This document shows positions 32,122-40,230 of a DNA stretch of 64,000 nucleotides, one piece after another. Position 1 is the stretch's first letter. Every line of letters begins with the position of its first letter. This DNA is from MM2 sp035460165 (GTDB lineage: Bacteria > Pseudomonadota > Gammaproteobacteria > Burkholderiales > Methylophilaceae), in NCBI GenBank assembly GCA_035460165.1, contig DATHWW010000008.1, forward strand, positions 1-64,000, in the 5' to 3' direction. The notes under the pieces were generated by a model. The model worked only from the letters and a program-made list of their open reading frames with translations, was not told the DNA's origin and searched no databases. The position numbers were made by a program, and so were the translations under genes.

Positions 32122-34617
32122 ATGTTTTCCCTAGCTCGTTCGTTCTTCGTCTTCATCTTGATGCTCGTCGCTATGTTCGCGACGCCCGCATTTGCACAGG
32201 AAGACGACCCCGCCGCAATCAGCCCGTTGCGGCTCAGCTATCTCGAAGGCGACGTCGGGTTCTGGCGTTACGGCGCCGAAGACTGGACAGACGCGCGGCT
32301 CAATACGCCGCTGGCCGCCGGAGATGCCTTATATGTCGATGGCGAAGGCACCCTGGAATTGCAGCTCAGCAGCCGCGCTTTCATCCGTGCCAGCGATGAC
32401 TCGGATCTCAGTATCGTCAACCAGACCGCCGATTTCCTGCAAATCAAGGTTACGGCAGGCCGCGTGTCGCTCGATTTGCGCTCGCTGCCCTCCGGCTACG
32501 CCATCGAGCTGAACACCCCTAATTCCGTCTTCACCATCGAGCGCGCCGGCTATTACCGCGTAGAGGTCAACGGCGACGTGCGCTTTATCACCCGGCGCGG
32601 CGGACAAGCGACCATGGTGCCTGCCGGCGGACAGCCGATGAGCGTCTATCCGTCGGAAGAAATCGTCGTCGAAGGCACGGCGGTCGCGCGCGCCGAAACC
32701 TATGTCGCCCCGGAACTCGACGGTTGGGATCGCTGGAATTACGATCGCACCGAGGACTTGATCGATGTGGCGAGTGAGCGCTACCTCTCGTCCGACATCG
32801 CCGGTGCCGCGGACCTTGACCGCTACGGACGCTGGCGCGTCGTAGACGACTACGGCACGGTATGGGTACCGGATGGCATGGCGCACGGCTGGTCGCCGTA
32901 CAGCACCGGCCGCTGGGTGTGGGACCCGTACTATCAATGGACGTGGGTGGACGATGCGCCATGGGGCTGGGCACCGTATCACTATGGCCGGTGGGTGTAT
33001 GTGAGTGGATACTGGGCCTGGGCGCCGGGGCCGGTCGTGCGGCGCGCGGTGTACAGTCCGGCACTGGTCGCGTTTTACGGCGTCGGCAGCGGCGTTTCGA
33101 TCAGCATCGGCGGATCGATCGGCTGGGTCGCGCTGAGCTGGGGCGAGCCGCTGGTACCGTGGTGGGGCCGTCCGCACTTCGTCGGTCGCCCGTACTGGGG
33201 CGGCTGGGGCGGTCCGCGTGTGGTGAATAACGTGGTCATCAAGAACACCACCATCGTCAACGTCACCAACATCACCTACGTCAACACGCGCGTCAACAAT
33301 GCCCTTGTTGCCGTTCCGCGTGAAAGATTCGGCAAAGGCTATGTGCAAACCTCGCCGTCGCCTATCGTGCAGACGGAGAAACGCACGCCGGTGCGCGGCG
33401 CATTGCCCATCAAGCCCGAGCCGGCCAGCGTGATGGTCGGCACGCCAGGCAAGGTGCGTCCGCCGGAAAGCGTGCTCACCAAACCCGTTGTCGCTACCCG
33501 TCAACCGCGCGAACACAAGGTGCCGTGGAGCGTCAGCTCGCCCAAGGCGGAAACCCGGGTCGTAAAACCGGATCCCGCAGGCGCGAAACCAACCCCGAGG
33601 GCAAAGCCCGAAGAGCGCTATATCACCGTGCCGAAACGCTCCACTAAAGAGCTTGGCCGTCCGCAAGTCGGCGAACGTGCCGGCGAAGAGCGCCCCCGTC
33701 CGCCGGACCCGTCGCGCTTCAATGAAAGACGTGGAACGCCGCCTGCTTTCGACAGCCGTTCGCCCCGGGAAGAAGAGCCGCGGGAAATGAAGCCCTTGAA
33801 AGAACCCAAGGAACCTGCCGCCCCGGCACAAAGCCGGCAACCGGATCGGCCGCGCGAAACTGTTGAACCGAGAGAACCGCGCGTCGCTGTGCCGGAAGCC
33901 ATGCCGGGCCGTGATCGCGAAGAAGCCCCGCAACGCATGCGCGAACCGGAGCGGGGTCGCCCGGAAAGCATCGACCGCACGCGCGCCGGACCGGAGCGCG
34001 AGCAATCCATGCCGCAGCAACGTGCCGTCCCCGGTAGGGAGCGCGAAGTCCAGCGTGAAACAGCGCCGCCGCCTCAAAGAGAGATGAAGCCCGAACGCCA
34101 AGAGCCTTCCCCAGCCCCAGCGCGCATTGAACGAGAAAGCGGAAGAGCAGGCGAAGAAGTCCGGCAAGAGCGCCAAATTGAACGCTCCGCCGTGCCCGGC
34201 AGGGAGCGTGAGGTCCAGCGCGACACAGCGCCGTCGCCGCAAAGAGAAATGATGCCCGAGCGTCGCGAGATTTCTCCAGCGCCCGCGCGGAGTGAACGGG
34301 AAAGCGGGCGCCCCGACGGAGAGGTCCGGCAGGAGCGTCAAGCCGATCGCCCCGCCGCCGTGCCCGGCAGGGAACGTGAGGTCCAGCGCGACACAGCGCC
34401 GTCGCCGCAAAGAGAAGTGATGCCGGAACGTCGCGAGATTTCCCCAGCGCCAGCGCGCAGTGAACGGGAAAACGGACGAGCCGGCGGAGAAGTCCGGCAA
34501 GAACGCCAAGCCGATCGTGCCGACCTGCCTGGCAACCCCGCCAACCGCATGTACCGCGCGCCGGAGAAAAAACGGGAATCGAAAGAGCAGAAAGACCAAA
34601 CTATTCCGGGAAAGTGA
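32122..34617 (+). CDS. Secreted FecR-domain/DUF6600 protein with a repeat-rich tail
   Basis: An 831-residue exported protein. The signal peptide ends at PAFAQ (about residue 25). A FecR-like beta domain covers about residues 30-190 (LSYLEGDVGFWR, AGDALYVDGEGTLELQLSSR). A Trp/Tyr-rich DUF6600 region follows (about 230-320: WVPDGMAHGWSPYSTGRWVW, WGWAPYHYGRWVYVSGYWAW). From about residue 420 the chain is Pro/Arg/Glu-rich and disordered, with three tandem units of 55-56 residues starting PGREREVQR. AGGAGAATTCT precedes the ATG. The function is unknown; envelope or matrix binding is plausible. Confidence 0.85.
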   Translation: MFSLARSFFVFILMLVAMFATPAFAQEDDPAAISPLRLSYLEGDVGFWRYGAEDWTDARLNTPLAAGDALYVDGEGTLELQLSSRAFIRASDDSDLSIVNQTADFLQIKVTAGRVSLDLRSLPSGYAIELNTPNSVFTIERAGYYRVEVNGDVRFITRRGGQATMVPAGGQPMSVYPSEEIVVEGTAVARAETYVAPELDGWDRWNYDRTEDLIDVASERYLSSDIAGAADLDRYGRWRVVDDYGTVWVPDGMAHGWSPYSTGRWVWDPYYQWTWVDDAPWGWAPYHYGRWVYVSGYWAWAPGPVVRRAVYSPALVAFYGVGSGVSISIGGSIGWVALSWGEPLVPWWGRPHFVGRPYWGGWGGPRVVNNVVIKNTTIVNVTNITYVNTRVNNALVAVPRERFGKGYVQTSPSPIVQTEKRTPVRGALPIKPEPASVMVGTPGKVRPPESVLTKPVVATRQPREHKVPWSVSSPKAETRVVKPDPAGAKPTPRAKPEERYITVPKRSTKELGRPQVGERAGEERPRPPDPSRFNERRGTPPAFDSRSPREEEPREMKPLKEPKEPAAPAQSRQPDRPRETVEPREPRVAVPEAMPGRDREEAPQRMREPERGRPESIDRTRAGPEREQSMPQQRAVPGREREVQRETAPPPQREMKPERQEPSPAPARIERESGRAGEEVRQERQIERSAVPGREREVQRDTAPSPQREMMPERREISPAPARSERESGRPDGEVRQERQADRPAAVPGREREVQRDTAPSPQREVMPERREISPAPARSERENGRAGGEVRQERQADRADLPGNPANRMYRAPEKKRESKEQKDQTIPGK
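34027..34527 (+). repeat. Three tandem coding repeats, about 165-168 bp each
   Basis: Units begin at 34027, 34192 and 34360 (spacing 165 and 168 bases), each encoding PGREREVQR[ED]TAP-PQRE followed by a SPAPAR-ERE block and EVRQERQ. The second and third copies are nearly identical at DNA level, indicating recent duplication inside the reading frame. Confidence 0.85.
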
Positions 34618-34706
34618 GGGCGAAAACCGGTCCAAAGGGGATAAGCTTTTTGGCAACGGTTTGGCGGTGTCGTTGTCCTACCATTACTCTATTCATCCTG
34701 CAATAG

Positions 34707-35276
34707 ATGCCTGCCATGACGATTCCAATGCGATTTACGACACTGCTGTTACCGCTGATAGCCTTCTTGGGCATTCCCGCTCATTCGGCAGAAACGGGGG
34801 TAGCTGGGTCCTCAAAAGAAATCATCATCGTCCCTGTTATTCCCGGTACCGCAGAAGGAGTGCAGGAGCCTAACGAACCGGATTCCCAGCGTGAAATGGA
34901 CCAGCCCCGAGCGCACAGGAAGACGCCGGAACCGCGCGATCCCACCCGTGGAATGTACGACCCCGAGACCGAGCGGGAAGGCGATGCCCGCACCCTCAAT
35001 CAATTATCGCGTGACCGGTTGAATCTGGAGGGCCAGCGTAGCCGCAGCCTGAACGATCTATCGAGCCCACTACTCGAGCGACGCCGTATCGACCAAAGCC
35101 GAGGTCGCTTGAGAGATTCTAAGGAACGTAGTTACGGCACCTCTTCCCTGAGAGGCCGACTGAGTGTTCCCGATTCCAGAAGAGACTACCGCATCGAAAG
35201 CACGCGGCCAGACCTGCGCCAGGAATACATCGAAGAAAACGGCAGTGCGGATTACCGGATTTATCGGACGCGCTAG
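34707..35276 (+). CDS. Hypothetical secreted Arg-rich protein
   Basis: A 189-residue protein with a signal peptide (TLLLPLIAFLGIPAHSAE; cleavage about residue 28) and a mature part rich in Arg, Glu, Asp and Ser (TRGMYDPETEREGDARTLNQ, LERRRIDQSRGRLRD). No family was recognised. Composition resembles the tail of the preceding DUF6600 protein, 90 bases upstream on the same strand. The last 95 bases of the gene recur in decayed form at 35691-35780, after the next gene. Start codons at 34707 and 34716 are both possible. Confidence 0.7.
   Translation: MPAMTIPMRFTTLLLPLIAFLGIPAHSAETGVAGSSKEIIIVPVIPGTAEGVQEPNEPDSQREMDQPRAHRKTPEPRDPTRGMYDPETEREGDARTLNQLSRDRLNLEGQRSRSLNDLSSPLLERRRIDQSRGRLRDSKERSYGTSSLRGRLSVPDSRRDYRIESTRPDLRQEYIEENGSADYRIYRTR
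35182..35276 (+). repeat. Direct repeat, copy A (3' end of the Arg-rich protein gene)
   Basis: This is the functional copy, encoding RDYRIESTRPDLRQEY and the terminal residues to the TAG. It pairs with copy B at 35691-35780; the two share an uninterrupted block beginning ACGGCAGTGCGGATTACC. Confidence 0.85.
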
Positions 35277-35339
35277 TTAAAGCGGTGGAGGGGTTCGATA
35301 CGGCTCGCTGTACATTGGGGTGTCTTGGGAGTGAAATCT

Positions 35340-35690
35340 ATGAGAGTTAAGCTACTTAAATTCATGCTTTTGACAACGGTGTGCGTAGCCACATCCGCCT
35401 GTTCGCCAGCGGTTGCCCACCGTGACATGGACTATCGCGATCATCGTCCACATCGTGAAGGAGAGTACAAGGAGAAGTTTTGGGACGGTCCTTGCAAGGT
35501 TGAGCGCGAGCAGAAGCGTGACGGCAGTTTTAAGGAAGAGCGTGAATGCAAGGCGAGGGATGAAGGGCGCTACCGTCATCACCGTGGTGACTATGAGGAA
35601 AAATACCAAGATGGTCCCTGCAAGATTGAGCGCGAATGGAAGCTTGATAATACCTACAAAGAAAAGATCGACTGTAAAGGCGGCGATTAA
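35340..35690 (+). CDS. Small secreted protein with two internal repeats
   Basis: A 116-residue protein with an N-terminal export signal (LLKFMLLTTVCVATSACSPA), possibly a lipoprotein at C21 although the lipobox is atypical. The mature part is two copies of a 30-residue unit: EYKEKFWDGPCKVERE ending KEERECK, and DYEEKYQDGPCKIERE ending KEKIDCK, joined by an RHHRG linker. Each unit has two cysteines, suggesting a disulfide per unit. No family was recognised. ATG 35340 is preferred over TTG 35325. The gene is bracketed by the duplicated end of the gene before it. Confidence 0.75.
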   Translation: MRVKLLKFMLLTTVCVATSACSPAVAHRDMDYRDHRPHREGEYKEKFWDGPCKVEREQKRDGSFKEERECKARDEGRYRHHRGDYEEKYQDGPCKIEREWKLDNTYKEKIDCKGGD

Positions 35691-35780
35691 GGGATTACCG
35701 CATCGATAGCACCCCGAGATCTACACCAGCGATATATCGAGCAACGGCAGTGCGGATTACCGGATTTATCGCACGCGCTG
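35691..35780 (+). repeat. Direct repeat, copy B (decayed duplicate of a gene end)
   Basis: It starts immediately after the stop of the small repeat protein and matches 35182-35276 over its whole length with several substitutions and three short gaps. The reading frame is broken, so this copy is not coding. Confidence 0.85.
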
Positions 35781-36023
35781 GCCCAGGAATTGTATAGATG
35801 AAACCCCTGCGTCAGCAGGGCGGGAGCAATCCTGCAAAGCGTAGTTTTGAGCTGTCCATTGGCTAAATAGTTGGGAATTCAGTTGAGTGTCAGGCGCTAG
35901 CTTGCAAGTTCTGCTCCCCCTGCGACGCTGAAGCAACTCGAACTTTCTGTGCCGCGTGAAGCCACATACAAAGTATGCCCTCAACCTGCCTATGCTCGGC
36001 TGAAATTAGGGAAGGAGAAACGG
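35781..36023. other. Intergenic region before the fusion gene
   Basis: Together with copy B this is a 333-base stretch without a gene. It contains no recognised gene or hairpin terminator. The last bases, GGGAAGGAGAAACGG, are the ribosome site of the next gene. An open frame from 35949 leads into that gene but lacks a leader. Confidence 0.5.
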
Positions 36024-38564
36024 ATGGCTTCGCAGAAACCCATCGTGTTGATCACTGGTGCTGAGGGTCGCATCGGAAGCGCCATTGCCGCAGCGCTGGA
36101 AGATGCTTACACCGTTGTGGGTTTCGAGAGGGAATGTCGCGGCCTTAATTGCATCAACGTCGACATTACTTCCGACGAAGCACTCGCCAAGGGATGTGGC
36201 GAATTGCGGGATCGCTTCGGCAACCAAATTGCGTCCGTAATCCATCTCGCTGCCTTTTACGATTTCTCCGGCGAACCGCATCCGATGTATGACGAAGTCA
36301 ATGTCCAAGGCACGCGCCGCCTGCTGCAGGCATTACAAACTTTTGATGTCGATCAGTTCATCTACGCAAGCACGATGCTGGTCCACGCGCCGACCGCACC
36401 CGGCCAGCCCATCAACGAGGACGCATCACTGCAGCCGGCATGGCCCTATCCGCAATCGAAGCTGGATGCGGAACGCGTCATCAAAGAAGAACGCGGCAAT
36501 ATCCCCGCACTGATACTGCGCCTCGCGGGTGTCTATACGGATCTTTGCGACGTGCCTTCTCTGGCGAACCAGATCCAGCGCATCTACGAACGCCAGATGC
36601 TCAGCAGAGTCTTTCCCGGCGATCCCAGCCACGGACAGTCTTTCGTGCACGTGGACGACGTCGCCCGCGCATTCCGCAATGCGGTGGACCGCCGCACACA
36701 ATTGCCGAAAGAAGCCGCGCTCCTGATCGGCGAGCCGGTGACGGAAAGCTATGAGGCGTTGCAAAACCTGATCGGGCGGCTGGTGCACGGTCAGCCGTGG
36801 GTAACGCAGCAAATTCCCAAGCCGGTAGCCGCCACGGGTGCATGGCTGCAGGACAAAATGGAAGATGTCATCCCCGACGCGATCGATCGCGGCATCGAAC
36901 CTTTCATCAAGCCTTTCATGGTGGGTCTTGCGGATGACCATTACGAACTCGACATTTCGCGGGCGGAGCAGGCGCTAGACTGGCGCCCTGAGCATCGCCT
37001 GCGGCAGTCGTTGCCGGTGATGATTGGTAAATTGAAGGACGATCCGGCGCAGTGGTACCAGCACAACAAGATTCCCCTTCCGGTATGGATGGAAGAAACG
37101 CGCGACGAATCCTCTCCCAGCCCCGCAGCGATTGCCGATTACCATGCACTGGATCGCTTCGAGCACCAGCAGACGCTCTGGTGTCATTTCGTCAATATGG
37201 CGCTCGGCCTGTGGCTGATCTGCAGCCCTTTTGTTTTCGGCCTCGCGCAGAACTGGATGCAGCCGGGCACGCCCATTACCCCAACCGGGCGCGGGCTGAT
37301 CTATTCCGATACCTGGATGACAGCGAGCGAGGTGATTACCGGCGCGCTCATCCTTCTTTTTTCCGTCGTATCGCTGTCGCGTGAGGCTGGCTGGGCGCGC
37401 TGGACCGTAGCCGGTCTCGGGCTGTGGTTGCTGTTTGCGCCGCTGCTGTTCTGGACACCGAGCGCCGCAGCCTACGCGAATGATACGCTGGTCGGCGCCC
37501 TGGTCATTGCATTCGCTGTCGCTATTCCGGCCGCGCCCGGCATCAGTCCCAGTGCGCGCGTGACGGGGCCGGACACGCCGCCGGGCTGGGATTACAGTCC
37601 TTCAGGGTGGACCAACCGGCTACCGATCATCATGCTCGCCTTTGTCGGCCTGTTCATCTCGCGCTACCTCGCCGCGTTCCAGCTTGGCCATATCGAAGCT
37701 GCTTGGGACCCGTTCTTTGGCGCAGGCTCTGAGCGCATCGTGACGTCCTCTGTCTCGGAAGCGTGGCCGGTTGCCGATGCCGGCCTCGGCGCAACCGTGT
37801 ATGTGCTGGAAATCCTGACTGGCGTGATCGGGGACAAGCGGCGTTGGCGCACATTGCCCTGGCTGGTGCTGGCATTCGGCATACTGATCGTTCCGCTCGG
37901 TGCCGTCAGTGTGTTTTTCATCATCATCCAGCCCATCGTCATCGGCACCTGGTGCACCTTGTGCCTGATCGGAGCGCTGGCGATGCTGCTGCAGATCCCG
38001 TACTCATTCGATGAGATCCTCGCCACGCTTCAGTTTCTGAAGGCACGCCGCCAGCAAGGCCGGCCGTTGTGGTACCTGCTCCTGCACGGCGATACCATTG
38101 CCGGTGGCAGCGCAGACTACTCGGACAATTTCGAAGCTTCGCCGCGAGCCATCCTTCGCGAAATGTTCATTACCGGTATCAGCGTATCTTGGCCCCTGCT
38201 TGCGAGCACGGCTATCGGCGTCATTCTGATGTTCACCCGCTTGCTGTTCGATACCACCGGCAACGCAGCCAACAGCGACCACATCGTCGGTTCACTGGTC
38301 GTAACCTTTTCCATCATGGCTTGGGGAGAGGTTGCACGACCGCTTCGCTTCGTCAACATTGGCCTGGGTGCATGGCTTGTTGCTGCGCCTTGGGTCATTT
38401 CCGGGTATTCGGATATTGCCGCAGCAGCGTCGATGCTCTTCGGCCTCGCACTGATCATGCTGGCGATTCCTCTCGGGCGCATTGCTTCGCGCTTCGGTGC
38501 GTGGGATCCGATTGCGCATCTACGTCTGCCCTTGCCGCGCGGCCATCGGCTGTCTCGCGGCTAA
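36024..38564 (+). CDS. Fusion: NAD-dependent epimerase + SPW-repeat + VKOR-like membrane protein
   Basis: An 846-residue protein with a cytoplasmic N-terminal extended SDR domain (residues about 1-340): cofactor loop TGAEGRIG (11-18) and catalytic Y142-x-x-x-K146. A membrane part with about twelve helices follows. SPW-type repeats are seen at about residues 395-500 (WLICSPFVFG, WLLFAPLLFW) and 740-840 (WLVAAPWVIS). Between them is a VKOR-like domain (about 530-680) with the CxxC pair C644/C647 in GTWCTLC, but without the usual loop cysteine pair. The start at 36024 follows GAAGGAG. It may couple a nucleotide-sugar or quinone step to the membrane; the function is unknown. Confidence 0.85.
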   Translation: MASQKPIVLITGAEGRIGSAIAAALEDAYTVVGFERECRGLNCINVDITSDEALAKGCGELRDRFGNQIASVIHLAAFYDFSGEPHPMYDEVNVQGTRRLLQALQTFDVDQFIYASTMLVHAPTAPGQPINEDASLQPAWPYPQSKLDAERVIKEERGNIPALILRLAGVYTDLCDVPSLANQIQRIYERQMLSRVFPGDPSHGQSFVHVDDVARAFRNAVDRRTQLPKEAALLIGEPVTESYEALQNLIGRLVHGQPWVTQQIPKPVAATGAWLQDKMEDVIPDAIDRGIEPFIKPFMVGLADDHYELDISRAEQALDWRPEHRLRQSLPVMIGKLKDDPAQWYQHNKIPLPVWMEETRDESSPSPAAIADYHALDRFEHQQTLWCHFVNMALGLWLICSPFVFGLAQNWMQPGTPITPTGRGLIYSDTWMTASEVITGALILLFSVVSLSREAGWARWTVAGLGLWLLFAPLLFWTPSAAAYANDTLVGALVIAFAVAIPAAPGISPSARVTGPDTPPGWDYSPSGWTNRLPIIMLAFVGLFISRYLAAFQLGHIEAAWDPFFGAGSERIVTSSVSEAWPVADAGLGATVYVLEILTGVIGDKRRWRTLPWLVLAFGILIVPLGAVSVFFIIIQPIVIGTWCTLCLIGALAMLLQIPYSFDEILATLQFLKARRQQGRPLWYLLLHGDTIAGGSADYSDNFEASPRAILREMFITGISVSWPLLASTAIGVILMFTRLLFDTTGNAANSDHIVGSLVVTFSIMAWGEVARPLRFVNIGLGAWLVAAPWVISGYSDIAAAASMLFGLALIMLAIPLGRIASRFGAWDPIAHLRLPLPRGHRLSRG

Positions 38565-38654
38565 ATGGAATTCCTCGCGGAATATCATCCTCAGTCGAGT
38601 TCGACCGGGCGCAGACTACTAGCGTAACGATAAGAACTTCGCAGCTTTGAAGTC

Positions 38655-38807
38655 CTAACCGTGCTTCTTGAAGTATTGAATTTCGCGTTCGTGTTTCTCG
38701 GCCTGCTCGCGCGTGTCAAATGTGCCGAGGTTTCGACGCTTGCCAGTTTTTGGATCTATCGCGCGCGAATAGAGGCGGTATCCACCGGATGGAAGCTTCC
38801 TAATCAT
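38655..38807 (-). CDS. Small conserved protein of 50 residues
   Basis: The minus strand encodes MIRKLPSGGYRLYSRAIDPK, then TGKRRNLGTFDTREQAEKHE and a REIQYFKKHG end, preceded by a good AAAGGAGAAATCG site. The pattern GGYRLYSR-x5-GKRRNLG-F-T-EQAE-HE-x-QYFK is typical of a small basic protein family widespread in proteobacteria, with a fold like the N-terminal DNA-binding domain of tyrosine integrases (inferred from the sequence pattern). The function is unknown. Confidence 0.8.
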   Translation of the reverse strand: MIRKLPSGGYRLYSRAIDPKTGKRRNLGTFDTREQAEKHEREIQYFKKHG

Positions 38808-39015
38808 CGATTTCTCCTTTCCTCAGTATTTGGGTCTACCGTTTGACAGGGACGCACTTCAACGTGTTCCGCTTGATGAATGGGTTAGACCGACCTGTGA
38901 TCACGACACAACGCAATATTAAGTAACAACAGATGCAATAAGTATCACCGCTGAAAAGGCCATTAGGCCTTATAGGAAAGTCTCAAACACTAAGCCAAGG
39001 TCTAGGTGCGGATAG

Positions 39016-39061
39016 CTAATAAAATAATGGGGTCGGAGCTTACTGCTCCGACCCCATTATT
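39016..39061 (-). terminator. Long perfect hairpin terminator
   Basis: A 17-bp perfect stem (39023-39039 with 39045-39061) around the loop TTACT, followed on the minus strand by TTTTATT. It lies 26 bases after the stop of the DUF2846 lipoprotein gene. The arm core TGGGGTCGGAGC is unusually GC-rich for this AT-rich patch and may be a mobile repeat. The rest of the 38808-39015 gap shows nothing recognisable. Confidence 0.85.
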
Positions 39062-39086
39062 TATTTAATTTCAATCTATTGCGGTT

Positions 39087-39533
39087 TTATTGCTGCGCCA
39101 AACTGCATTCGCTGACGCCTTTTTTACCCGTCTCTTCATCGACCATGCGCAAGCCTGCGCCACCGACAAAAGCACCTAACTTGATGTACTGCTCGGCAAA
39201 GTAGGTTTTGCCCGCGGCGGCATTAAACGTGATCGTGTTATCACTGAATTCAGATTCCGTTGCAAGTGTGTGATCGCCGGGAGCGATTTCCTTGTAAAAG
39301 TAAACCTTGTTCGCCGTTTCCCCGATTACAGTTCCATCCAGCGTCACCGTTTTCTTTAATGCTTGGCCGACAAACGAATTGCGGTAGATATACAAAGCCG
39401 CTTTGTCTTGGGTTGGTGCCGCGAAAGTCTTTAGCGCTGCATCAGCTTCCTTGGGAGCCATTGGAACCGAAGCGCAGCCGGACATCAAAACTGTAGAAGC
39501 AAAAGCTACCCCGATGATTGTTTTTCTTAACAT
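39087..39533 (-). CDS. DUF2846-type lipoprotein
   Basis: A 148-residue lipoprotein with lipobox LMSGC (C20). The body matches the DUF2846 pattern: ALYIYRNSFVGQALKKTVTL, GETANKVYFYKEIAPGDHTL, and AAGKTYFAEQYIKLGAFVGG. The family is found in envelopes of Gram-negative bacteria with unknown role. AT-rich like the rest of this patch. A strong terminator follows. Confidence 0.85.
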   Translation of the reverse strand: MLRKTIIGVAFASTVLMSGCASVPMAPKEADAALKTFAAPTQDKAALYIYRNSFVGQALKKTVTLDGTVIGETANKVYFYKEIAPGDHTLATESEFSDNTITFNAAAGKTYFAEQYIKLGAFVGGAGLRMVDEETGKKGVSECSLAQQ

Positions 39534-39650
39534 GCATTACTCCCTTTTACTTGTTATTAAAAAACTACTTATGAAGCGCCGAGTGATTTTATCCGTGAGA
39601 TTGGGAGTTGAAAACCAGTATGAAAGCTCCGTCGGCAGGCGCCCGAATAA

Positions 39651-40049
39651 TTAGGCCTCACCGTACGTTTCCCCCGCAAACTCGATAAGGCAAAATCCAT
39701 GGCCAAATGGATCGGAGAAGGTAATGCATTTTGAACCATTCCATTCGATACATTCGCTCTCCTGGGTTGCGCCCGCGATCACTGCTCGTTTCGCGGCTTC
39801 GATAACGTCATCGACTACAAAATCCATATGCACGGGTGTCCAATGCCTGGAGTAGTGACGTACCACCGAGAGCGTATTTATGGGGTAGGTGCCGGCGGTA
39901 TTCTGCAAGAGATAGATCACGGAAGACCCACCGGTAAGCTCTGCGACATCGTCTTCAATGATGCGATTGAGCTGCAGGCCGAGAGCAGCACAGAAGAAAT
40001 CTATCGCTGGTGCGAGATCGGGGACATCGATGTTTACTATTACCCTCAT
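39651..40049 (-). CDS. VOC (glyoxalase-like) protein, cassette-like
   Basis: A 132-residue VOC protein (MRVIVNIDVPDLAPAIDFFC, then VHMDFVVDDVIEAAKRAVIA and ITFSDPFGHGFCLIEF). It starts at 40049; a longer frame to 40115 has no support. A short attC-like sequence ends 11 bases before the start codon and the stop lies in GGCCTAATTATT, so gene and borders resemble an integron cassette. VOC proteins are frequent cassette cargo, for example fosfomycin- or bleomycin-type resistance, but the substrate is unknown here. Confidence 0.82.
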   Translation of the reverse strand: MRVIVNIDVPDLAPAIDFFCAALGLQLNRIIEDDVAELTGGSSVIYLLQNTAGTYPINTLSVVRHYSRHWTPVHMDFVVDDVIEAAKRAVIAGATQESECIEWNGSKCITFSDPFGHGFCLIEFAGETYGEA

Positions 40050-40060
40050 CGCTGAGCCGT

Positions 40061-40087
40061 GGCTAACGTTTGAGGTAAGGGGCTGCC
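40061..40087 (-). other. attC-like right-end sequence
   Basis: On the minus strand this reads GGCAGCCCCTTACC followed by TCAAACGTTAGCC. The last 13 bases closely resemble the right end of chromosomal-integron attC sites (TCAAACGTTAGGC), with the recombination triplet GTT intact, and CAGCCCCTTA also occurs in Vibrio-type repeats. A convincing left end within 60-140 bases was not found, so it may be a decayed site. Confidence 0.45.
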
Positions 40088-40230
40088 AGAGCACCGCAGG
40101 CTCGAAGCGGACCACACAATGGCTCTATTTTTGGACCATTTGGGATCGCGCTTGGACATATGCGGCAAATAGAGAATCGCGAAATGTGCTGTAAGCCTAC
40201 CCCATGCCTGGGAAAATCGCATTTGGTTTA

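Noticed and set aside
32329..34656. A 775-residue open frame on the minus strand
   Set aside because: It is fully antisense to the DUF6600 gene, has no recognisable domain or ribosome site, and is explained by biased codon use in the Arg/Pro-rich repeats.
38661..38846. Plus-strand frame of 61 residues
   Set aside because: The minus strand here encodes a well-supported conserved 50-residue protein with a ribosome site; the plus frame has none.
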